Assembly: GCF_020524085.2 (NCBI RefSeq) | Contig: NZ_CP129016.1 | Span: forward strand, 2,040,001 to 2,104,000 | Direction: 5' to 3' | Origin: Halobacillus litoralis | Lineage (GTDB): Bacteria; Bacillota; Bacilli; Bacillales; Halobacillaceae | Length of the DNA: 64,000 nucleotides | Shown: piece by piece, positions 57,786 through 64,000 of the stretch | Layout of the letters: every line of letters starts with the position of its first letter | Numbering within the stretch: position 1 is the stretch's first letter | Notes under the pieces: generated by a model | The model's input: the letters and a program-made list of their open reading frames with translations, nothing else | What the model was told of the DNA's origin: nothing | The model's database searches: none | Made by a program: the position numbers and the translations under genes

Positions 57786-58385
57786 ATGACTTTAGTCATC
57801 GGATTAACAGGAAGTATTGCGAGTGGTAAAAGTACCGTAGCAGAGATGTTCAAAAACATGGATATTCCTGTTATTGATGCTGATCAAATATCAAGGGATG
57901 TCGTCCAACCTGGAGAACCTGCCTATCAAGAAATTGTTAAAACCTTTGGAGAACAGGTGCTTGAAGAAGGCGGGGGGCTGGATCGGAAAAAACTCGGCAA
58001 GATTGTCTTTAGCGATGAAATGAAGCGGAAGCAGCTAAATGGAATTGTTCACCCTAAAGTAAGGGAGGAGATGATCAGGCGGCGCGAGCAGTATAAGCAG
58101 CAACAATATCAAGCAGTCGTCCTGGATATTCCATTGTTGTTTGAAAGCAACTTAACCGATTACGTAGAAAAAATTCTCGTTGTATATGTCGATGAAAGAA
58201 CGCAATTAGAGCGCTTGATGGAAAGGGATCAGTCTGGGCGAGAGGAAGCTGAAGAGCGGATTCACGCACAGATCCCTGTGAAAAAGAAAGCAGAAATGGC
58301 GGATGCGGTCATTGATAATACCGGAACAATTGAACAAAGTTCACAGCAATTAAGAGACATACTGCAAGGTTGGGACATCGTATAA
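57786..58385 (+). CDS. coaE: Dephospho-CoA kinase
   Basis: This 199-residue P-loop kinase phosphorylates dephospho-CoA in the last step of coenzyme A synthesis. Walker A is GLTGSIASGKSTVAEMF at the N-terminus; the DADQISRDVVQPGEPAY segment binds substrate. AAGGAGGTGA lies upstream. It is the last gene of the polA cluster, with a terminator behind. Confidence 0.96.
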   Translation: MTLVIGLTGSIASGKSTVAEMFKNMDIPVIDADQISRDVVQPGEPAYQEIVKTFGEQVLEEGGGLDRKKLGKIVFSDEMKRKQLNGIVHPKVREEMIRRREQYKQQQYQAVVLDIPLLFESNLTDYVEKILVVYVDERTQLERLMERDQSGREEAEERIHAQIPVKKKAEMADAVIDNTGTIEQSSQQLRDILQGWDIV

Positions 58386-58415
58386 TAACACGTCTGGGCA
58401 GACGTGTTATTTTTT
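58384..58415 (+). terminator. Rho-independent terminator of coaE
   Basis: A stem of at least 10 bp (58385-58394 with 58401-58410) is followed by TTTTT. Confidence 0.9.
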
Positions 58416-58453
58416 GTGGAAAGTTTTCGTTCTGTATGTAAAACCGCTTACAA

Positions 58454-58464
58454 TATGTTATACT
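58454..58464. promoter_or_regulatory. CcpN-like operator overlapping the gapB -10
   Basis: TATGTTATACT matches the CcpN consensus TRTGHYATAYW at all 11 positions and contains the probable -10 hexamer TATACT (58459-58464). In B. subtilis CcpN represses gapB and pckA on glycolytic carbon. A clear -35 was not found. Confidence 0.72.
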
Positions 58465-58488
58465 AATCTAGGAATTACAGAGTAAAAG

Positions 58489-58499
58489 TATATCATATA
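58489..58499. promoter_or_regulatory. Second CcpN-like site before gapB
   Basis: TATATCATATA matches TRTGHYATAYW at 10 of 11 positions (A for G at position 4). It lies 35 bases downstream of the first site, just before the gapB ribosome site. Paired CcpN sites are known at B. subtilis gapB. Confidence 0.5.
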
Positions 58500-58516
58500 T
58501 AGGGGGCTGGAACAGC

Positions 58517-59551
58517 ATGGGGAAAACAAAGATTGCTATTAACGGGTTGGGAAGAATTGGTCGCATGGTATTTAGAAAGGCTGTGGCGGATGAATCTATG
58601 GAGTTGGTTGCCGTTAATGCAAGTTATCCAGCTGAAACAATTGCTCACATGATTAAATACGACAGTGTGCATGGTCGTTTTCAAGGAGAGGTCAATGTCG
58701 TAGATGGGGATTTAGTCGTTAATCGGAAAAAAGTGAAATTGTGCTCAACAAGAAACCCATTGGAACTTCCATGGGACGAACTGGATATTGATATTGTAAT
58801 TGAAGCAACGGGCAAGTTTAAAACAAAAGAAGAAGCAGGTCTTCATTTAGAGTCTGGAGCTAAAAAAGTCATTATTACAGCGCCTGGAAAACAAGTAGAT
58901 GCGACGATTGTGATGGGTGTTAATGAGGAGACATATATGCCGGGCAGTCATGATGTCATTTCCAATGCTTCCTGTACAACCAATTGTCTTGCCCCTGTAG
59001 TGAAAGTGTTGGAAGATGAATTTGGCATCGAGAATGGTTTGATGACAACAGTCCATGCCTTCACCAATGATCAGAAGAATTTAGATAATCCACATAAAGA
59101 TTTACGAAGAGCCCGCGGGTGTACTCAATCCATCATCCCGACATCCACAGGTGCAGCCAAAGCCTTAGGAGAAGTGATTCCGAGTCTTCAAGGAAAGTTG
59201 AATGGCATGGCATTACGCGTACCGACGCCCAATGTATCTCTTGTTGATCTTGTCGTCGATTTAAAAAGGGAAGTTACGGCAGACGAAGTAAATGAAACAT
59301 TTGAGAGAATGGCTAAGGGTGGAATGAAAGGGATATTGGAATACAATGAAGAGCCACTCGTTTCCATCGATTACACGACTTCTTCATCCTCAGCCATCAT
59401 AGATGGTTTATCTACACAAGTTATCGATGACCGTAAAGTAAAAGTACTGGCCTGGTATGATAATGAGTGGGGATATTCCTGCCGTGTGGTAGATCTTGCG
59501 AAGTATGTCGGTAATATGATGAAAGAAGAGAAAGAGGCACGTGTTTCATAA
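58517..59551 (+). CDS. gapB: Glyceraldehyde-3-phosphate dehydrogenase, gluconeogenic GapB type
   Basis: This 344-residue GAPDH has the catalytic cysteine in SNASCTTNCLAPVVKVL. The cofactor-specificity loop reads VAVNASYPAETIAHMIKYDS, without the aspartate that NAD-specific GapA uses to hold the ribose. This fits the NADP preference and gluconeogenic role of GapB. It is followed by speD, as in B. subtilis where both belong to the CcpN regulon. The start follows AGGGGGCTGG. Confidence 0.95.
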   Translation: MGKTKIAINGLGRIGRMVFRKAVADESMELVAVNASYPAETIAHMIKYDSVHGRFQGEVNVVDGDLVVNRKKVKLCSTRNPLELPWDELDIDIVIEATGKFKTKEEAGLHLESGAKKVIITAPGKQVDATIVMGVNEETYMPGSHDVISNASCTTNCLAPVVKVLEDEFGIENGLMTTVHAFTNDQKNLDNPHKDLRRARGCTQSIIPTSTGAAKALGEVIPSLQGKLNGMALRVPTPNVSLVDLVVDLKREVTADEVNETFERMAKGGMKGILEYNEEPLVSIDYTTSSSSAIIDGLSTQVIDDRKVKVLAWYDNEWGYSCRVVDLAKYVGNMMKEEKEARVS

Positions 59552-59796
59552 ATGATCGGAACCCTATTGAATCTAAGTCCCCTTGGGAGCGGTGAGGACG
59601 GTTGTACAAAAGCCAGTAAAATATTTCTTGCAAATTAAGGGTAAACCATATATACTTTCTCTTGAACTTCTGAATTTCATATAAATTCATGTCTACTCAA
59701 AGGGTTAGGACCTCTCAGGACTAACTTTCCCCCGTGGTAGTTCATGGCTGTTATTTCAGAGGTATTGAAGTGAATGTACAAAGGGGGATCCTTAAT

Positions 59797-60174
59797 ATGG
59801 ATACAATGGGAAGACACGTAATTTCTGAATTATGGAATTGTAATGAAGAAAAATTGAACGATATGTCGTATATAGAACAAGTCTTTGTAGATGCTGCTCT
59901 TAAAGCTGGTGCAGAAGTGCGGGAAGTCGCGTTTCACAAATTCGCCCCTCACGGCGTCAGTGGAGTAGTCATCATTTCTGAATCACACTTGACGATTCAT
60001 AGTTTTCCAGAGCATGGATATGCAAGTATTGATGTTTACACATGCGGAGACCGCATTGACCCTAATGTTGCCGCTCAGTACATCGTCGATGCACTAGAAG
60101 CGGGTAAGAATGAAACGGTAGAAGTACCAAGAGGAATGGGACCTGTAGAAGTACAGCAGTCTCGTGCTCTATAA
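59797..60174 (+). CDS. speD: S-adenosylmethionine decarboxylase proenzyme
   Basis: This 125-residue prokaryotic-type enzyme self-cleaves between Glu62 and Ser63 in [17 protein letters not shown], making the pyruvoyl group from serine. It supplies decarboxylated SAM for aminopropyl transfer in spermidine synthesis. ATG at 59797 follows AAGGGGGATC. A leader of about 245 bases follows gapB. The donor it makes could also serve the membrane-fused aminopropyltransferase-like protein at 25798. Confidence 0.96.
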   Translation: MDTMGRHVISELWNCNEEKLNDMSYIEQVFVDAALKAGAEVREVAFHKFAPHGVSGVVIISESHLTIHSFPEHGYASIDVYTCGDRIDPNVAAQYIVDALEAGKNETVEVPRGMGPVEVQQSRAL

Positions 60175-60178
60175 TGCG

Positions 60179-60216
60179 AAAAGAAGCCACGCAGGAATCC
60201 TGCGTGGCTTCTTTTT
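60179..60216 (+). terminator. Rho-independent terminator of speD
   Basis: A stem of more than 15 bp with a very short loop is followed by a T-run. Confidence 0.92.
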
Positions 60217-60445
60217 GCATTAATCTATATAGTTATTTGCTCTGTGCTATTCGGTAGTATTTCCTTGAGAACATCTGTGAGATGTTAGATGGAGTATAGG
60301 GGCTTAAGGGAAGGGCTAGTCTAGTTCTGACACAAACACTACAAACTGTAAAAGAACCTTAGGTTTCAATAATCATTTCTTATTTTCATAAGTCATGTTA
60401 AAATAAAGGGAGATTATGTCGAATGGAATTGAAGGGGTTAGGTAA

Positions 60446-60820
60446 GTGAAAGCATTTATTTCCAGGTATTTCAGCAACCATTCCGAGACGAGTGAAGAGC
60501 ATAAGGATTCAGCGCTTGTCACACACTATTATAAAGCCAAGCATGATGATCTTTTCCGTGCTGTTGAAGGGTTGTTTTCGTCGCCTTCAGAAATTGTAGC
60601 AAGTTCTAAAGAACGTGGAGAACTGACCGTGAAATATAAAGGGAACAGACGCGCGTTTATAGTGGCCACGATCATAATGGTACGCCCATTTCGAACGGCC
60701 GTTGACTTTTCTGTCACCACGGACTCAGGAGGTCCTGTTGATTTTGGACACAGCCGAAATCTCATCGTTCAGCTTTATAAAAAATTGGACAGTCAGTTCA
60801 CAACGGTGGATCCTTCCTGA
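60446..60820 (+). CDS. Small cytosolic protein of unknown function
   Basis: This 124-residue protein has no signal peptide or clear membrane helix. It is a mixed alpha/beta product with KHDDLFRAVEGLFSSPSEIV and VDFGHSRNLIVQLYKKLDSQ. I do not recognise a named domain; similar short proteins lie before nrdR in related Bacillaceae as far as I recall. The GTG start follows a weak GGGGTTAGG site. Translation could affect nrdR, which begins 38 bases after its stop. Confidence 0.7.
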   Translation: MKAFISRYFSNHSETSEEHKDSALVTHYYKAKHDDLFRAVEGLFSSPSEIVASSKERGELTVKYKGNRRAFIVATIIMVRPFRTAVDFSVTTDSGGPVDFGHSRNLIVQLYKKLDSQFTTVDPS

Positions 60821-60858
60821 GTGCTGCCGAAAAGAAGATGATGTGGAGTTGATCATAC

Positions 60859-61323
60859 GTGAAGTGCCCGAATTGCCACTATAAAAGTACAAAAGTCCTT
60901 GATTCCAGGCCGATAGAAGAAGGACAGGCGATCAGACGACGCAGAGAGTGTGAACAATGCCAATTCAGGTTCACAACTTTCGAACGGATTGAAGAAGTTC
61001 CACTGATTGTCGTGAAAAAAGAAGGCACAAGAGAAGAGTTCAGTCGTGAAAAATTGATGCGTGGACTGATTCGAGCTTGTGAAAAGAGACCGGTGGCCGT
61101 GGAGGAACTGGAAAGAGTAACAATGGATGTCGAGAAGGAATTAAGAAATCGTGGCGTTTCTGAAGTCATGAGTGAAGATATTGGTGAAATGGTGATGGAG
61201 CGTCTGTCTAACATTGATGAAGTTGCTTATGTTCGTTTTGCTTCCGTATATCGACAGTTCAAGGACATCAACGTTTTCATCGACGAATTAAAAGAATTAA
61301 TTAAACATGAAGACAATGAATGA
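60859..61323 (+). CDS. nrdR: Transcriptional repressor NrdR
   Basis: This 154-residue repressor of ribonucleotide reductase genes has an N-terminal zinc ribbon (CPNC at residues 3-6 and CEQC near residue 31). An ATP-cone domain follows ([20 protein letters not shown]), which senses ATP/dATP. Length is exactly typical. The GTG start has only a weak ribosome site. A hairpin terminator follows. Confidence 0.96.
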   Translation: MKCPNCHYKSTKVLDSRPIEEGQAIRRRRECEQCQFRFTTFERIEEVPLIVVKKEGTREEFSREKLMRGLIRACEKRPVAVEELERVTMDVEKELRNRGVSEVMSEDIGEMVMERLSNIDEVAYVRFASVYRQFKDINVFIDELKELIKHEDNE

Positions 61324-61350
61324 GCCTGTTCCGGCTCATTTTCTTTTTCT
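61318..61350 (+). terminator. Rho-independent terminator of nrdR
   Basis: AATGAGCC pairs with GGCTCATT around a 6-base loop that begins just before the stop codon, followed by a T-rich tract. Confidence 0.82.
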
Positions 61351-61458
61351 AGGATCATAGATTGTGGAAGCCATTTGTTGTTTTAGGTTTGAAATGAATT
61401 TTAGCTTCCTGTTTGAAATAGAATGAACAAGCTTTAACGATTGAAGGAGGTGGAGGCG

Positions 61459-62817
61459 GTGAGTTACTCTATTGGCAAACTACTCCCCGTGGACGGATTT
61501 AAGATTATACGGAATGGAGAGCTGCCTCGAAGTTTTCATCGTTCCTTATCACATTTATATCAGCCGATTGTAGGAAGGTTGGCGGTTTCGCTATATCACG
61601 TCCTGATATCGGAATCGGACATGATTGAAGGGGGGCAGGTACAGTCTCATCATACATTGATGTCTTACCTTTCTGCTCCTTTGGATAAAATTTATGAGGC
61701 TAGGGGGAAATTGGAGGCCATCGGACTACTACGAACGTTCCGCTCCATGGATGAGGATCAACAGGCGGTGTATCTGTACTCCGTACACCCTCCTTTTTCT
61801 CCTGAGGAGTTTTTTCTTGATGATATGCTCTCTTTGCTTTTGCATCATGAGTTGGGGAAGGAAAAGTATGATCGCTTAAAGAGCCGTTTATTGAATACTG
61901 GACAAACGCTTGAGGGTTTCACTGAAGTAACCGCCACTTTTGATGAAGTCTTCCATAATAAAATGATTGAAACTGTCCAAAGAGAAACGGAGACCATTGC
62001 GAAGCAGCAAAATTATCAACAAGAATCCAGAGGACCCGTTGCATCCATGAATCGAGTGGATTTCGATTGGCTGAACCATGCATTAAAGAAGCGCATGTAT
62101 CCATCAGAACAAATATTGACTGGTCGCAACAAAAAATTGATTGTCCAACTGGCGACGTTGTATGACCTTTCAAACACGGAGTTGGAAAAAGCGGTCACCT
62201 GGGCTATTGATGAAAACCATTATTTAGTGGAAGAAGAGTTGAAGGCGGCCTGTCATGATTTTATGAAAGAACAAAAAAATAACAGTCAGCGGGATTCAGC
62301 TCTAGACCGCAGAGAGAAAATGAAAGTGGAAAACAAGTCAGCCAATGGTACGAAAGAGGACCAGTTTATACAAATGCTAGAGGAAATCTCTCCTAGGGAA
62401 TTGCTTGAGGATGTATCCAATGGTAACCGTGCTTCTGAACAAGACCTAAAAATGATCCGTGACGTGATGACAGAACAAGGAATTGAACCAGGTGTTATGA
62501 ATGTGCTTGTCCATTACGTATTATTAAAAACAGATATGAAATTGTCGAAACCTTATCTTGAGAAAATCGCCAGTCACTGGGCGAGGAAAAATGTAACGAC
62601 CGTGAGACAGGCGATGAATCTGGCTAAGGCGGAGCATCAGAAATATCAGCAATGGGGGAAACAGAAGTCCCAAAAGCGTAAAAACCAAAAAGAAGAAGTC
62701 ATCCCAGCCTGGTTTAAACAGCAGGACGTGCCCCAGCATGAGGAAAAGGAAGCGGTACAAGTTAATACGGATGACATAGCAGCAAGGATTAAGAAGCTGA
62801 CGAACAAAGGTAATTAA
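61459..62817 (+). CDS. dnaB: Replication initiation and membrane attachment protein DnaB
   Basis: This 452-residue Firmicute DnaB is the helicase co-loader, not the E. coli helicase. The N-terminal helical/winged region and the DnaD-like domain (about 310-400) are followed by a basic C-terminus (KSQKRKNQKEEVIPAWFKQQ). With DnaD and DnaI it loads DnaC helicase at oriC and restart sites. GTG at 61459 follows AAGGAGGTGG. dnaI follows after 14 bases. Confidence 0.95.
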   Translation: MSYSIGKLLPVDGFKIIRNGELPRSFHRSLSHLYQPIVGRLAVSLYHVLISESDMIEGGQVQSHHTLMSYLSAPLDKIYEARGKLEAIGLLRTFRSMDEDQQAVYLYSVHPPFSPEEFFLDDMLSLLLHHELGKEKYDRLKSRLLNTGQTLEGFTEVTATFDEVFHNKMIETVQRETETIAKQQNYQQESRGPVASMNRVDFDWLNHALKKRMYPSEQILTGRNKKLIVQLATLYDLSNTELEKAVTWAIDENHYLVEEELKAACHDFMKEQKNNSQRDSALDRREKMKVENKSANGTKEDQFIQMLEEISPRELLEDVSNGNRASEQDLKMIRDVMTEQGIEPGVMNVLVHYVLLKTDMKLSKPYLEKIASHWARKNVTTVRQAMNLAKAEHQKYQQWGKQKSQKRKNQKEEVIPAWFKQQDVPQHEEKEAVQVNTDDIAARIKKLTNKGN

Positions 62818-62831
62818 AAGGGGGGATACCA

Positions 62832-63764
62832 ATGGAACCTATCCAACAATCTTTAAAAAAATGGATGCGTAACAATGAGCAGTTTCAAAAACGAATGAAC
62901 CATATGAAATCGGAAGTTATGCAATCCTCAGAAGTGAAAAAGTTGATGCAGGAGCATGTAGAATTAACGGAAGAAGCCATTGAGAAACAGTTGATTAAAC
63001 TGTACGAATACCGGACTCAATCAAAAAATTGTGAGAAATGTCCAACACGGGAAGAATGTATCAACATCCTTCCAGGTTATGTTCCAAGAGTAGAAGTGGA
63101 AGGTTCTGATGTGAAGTTGATTTATGATAAATGTCGCCGTCAACGGAAACATGAACAACAGGAAGAGCAAAAGTCCTTAGTGAGAAGTCTCCATATGCCA
63201 CGTGAAATTCTTGAGGCTTCATTAGAACGGATGGATCTTCAAGACCCGGATAGGGGAGCTGCTGTGGAGCGAACCGTCCACTACATTGAAGGTCTTAATG
63301 ATGAATTGCCAAGTAAGGGACTTTACTTTCATGGACCATTTGGTGTGGGGAAAACTTATTTCATGGGAGCTATTGCCAATGAACTAAGCTCTAAAAATAT
63401 TCCTTCCATGGTCATCTACATGCCGGAATTTGTAAGAGAAATTAAAGCATCCATCAAAGACGATTCCATGAATGAGAAGATTGAGGCATTCAAAGAAATT
63501 CCTGTACTCATGCTCGATGATATCGGGGCGGAATCTCAATCTGCGTGGTTTAGAGATGAAGTCCTCGGAAGTATCCTGCACTACCGAATGATGGAAAGAC
63601 TTCCGGTTTTCTTCACATCTAACTACAATTTAAATGAGTTGGAGAAAGTTTTGATGACGAGTAACCGTGGAGATGTAGAACAAGTAAAAGCAAAAAGAAT
63701 TACAGAGAGAATCCGCCAACTGAGTGAAGGAGTCCACGTGAATGGGCGGAATAGGCGAGGATAA
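62832..63764 (+). CDS. dnaI: Primosomal protein DnaI, helicase loader ATPase
   Basis: This 310-residue AAA+ helicase loader has an N-terminal helicase-binding, zinc-binding region with cysteines in CEKCPTREEC (about residues 67-76). The ATPase core has Walker A GPFGVGKTYF (about residue 172) and Walker B PVLMLDDIGAE. It loads the replicative helicase together with DnaB and DnaD. AGGGGGG precedes the ATG. Confidence 0.96.
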   Translation: MEPIQQSLKKWMRNNEQFQKRMNHMKSEVMQSSEVKKLMQEHVELTEEAIEKQLIKLYEYRTQSKNCEKCPTREECINILPGYVPRVEVEGSDVKLIYDKCRRQRKHEQQEEQKSLVRSLHMPREILEASLERMDLQDPDRGAAVERTVHYIEGLNDELPSKGLYFHGPFGVGKTYFMGAIANELSSKNIPSMVIYMPEFVREIKASIKDDSMNEKIEAFKEIPVLMLDDIGAESQSAWFRDEVLGSILHYRMMERLPVFFTSNYNLNELEKVLMTSNRGDVEQVKAKRITERIRQLSEGVHVNGRNRRG

Positions 63765-64000
63765 CGATTATAAAAAGGAAGTCAATAGCATGATTCCTCC
63801 CCTTGTCACATAAATATAACAGGGAATAGCCAACTTTATGTCATAGGTGCGTCATCTTTTAATGGTTGATTTCCAGAGGCTTGTCCTTGAGGTCGTCCAT
63901 TGAACATAGAAGTTGAATGAAGTCGGGACGAGGGGGAATTTTGGTGTTTTGCATTCATTTTTCTAATCGTACGGAAGCGATCCTATTCTATAATGCGATT
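63765..64000. other. Non-coding tail of the window
   Basis: No ORF or hairpin terminator was recognised after dnaI. A perfect TATAAT at 63989-63994 lacks a good -35 but could be a promoter -10 for the next gene, which lies outside the window. Confidence 0.4.

Noticed and set aside
63765..64000. T-box leader for a downstream threonyl-tRNA synthetase gene
   Set aside because: No T-box sequence, specifier loop or antiterminator hairpin could be recognised in the visible part.

Overview
This window is a chromosomal segment of a low-GC Gram-positive endospore former of the family Bacillaceae. Gene content and order follow the Bacillus subtilis tyrS-rpsD to dnaB-dnaI region very closely. Sporulation genes (ytrH, ytrI, refZ, ytaF) and many TTG/GTG starts with strong AGGAGG ribosome sites fit this. 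I guess a moderately halophilic relative such as Halobacillus, but I cannot prove the genus from sequence alone. I saw no rRNA, tRNA, CRISPR array, prophage or intact insertion sequence.

Layout. 1-5724: tyrS end, rpsD with a long leader, a diguanylate cyclase, free-methionine-R-sulfoxide reductase, refZ and hisJ. 5884-10396: ezrA, a small membrane protein, and the sulfur-transfer pair nifS-like/thiI, both interrupted. 10605-17980: amidohydrolase, NAD kinase, ytxK, ackA with a CcpA site and promoter, an EcsC-like protein, moaB and a universal stress gene (both frameshifted), and a 38-residue peptide. 18017-23053: a frameshifted NCS1 permease, an SDR protein, alanine dehydrogenase, two long palindromic repeats and a bile-acid-type symporter. 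23207-28055: a sigma-W-type promoter followed by DUF4178, pspA, DUF4247, DUF350, a membrane-fused spermidine-synthase-like protein and a metallo-hydrolase. 28124-31777: ytoI, ytpI, nrnA and ytrI-ytrH. 31908-42691: dnaE, malic enzyme with an operator, a GntR regulator, accD-accA, pfkA-pyk and fxsA. 42846-50951: ytvI, citZ-icd-mdh (mdh interrupted), a MaoC-like protein and phoP-phoR. 51030-53443: a third palindromic repeat, then hflK-hflC behind a second sigma-W-type promoter. 53629-63764: polA-mutM-ytaF-coaE, gapB with CcpN-like sites, speD, nrdR, dnaB and dnaI.

Themes. Central carbon metabolism is dense: pfkA, pyk, malic enzyme, gapB, ackA, citZ, icd, mdh and accDA. Several of these have recognisable control sites (cre, CcpN-like, GntR-like). 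The most system-like block is the PspA/DUF/aminopropyltransferase cluster. Its promoter type is shared with hflKC, which suggests one extracytoplasmic-function sigma regulon for envelope stress.

Seven conserved genes are interrupted by one lesion each: nifS-like, mdh and ytaF by in-frame stops; thiI, moaB, usp and the permease by frameshifts. Most frameshifts sit at or near homopolymer runs. Sequencing error or recent gene decay are both possible, and the affected entries should be read with that in mind.
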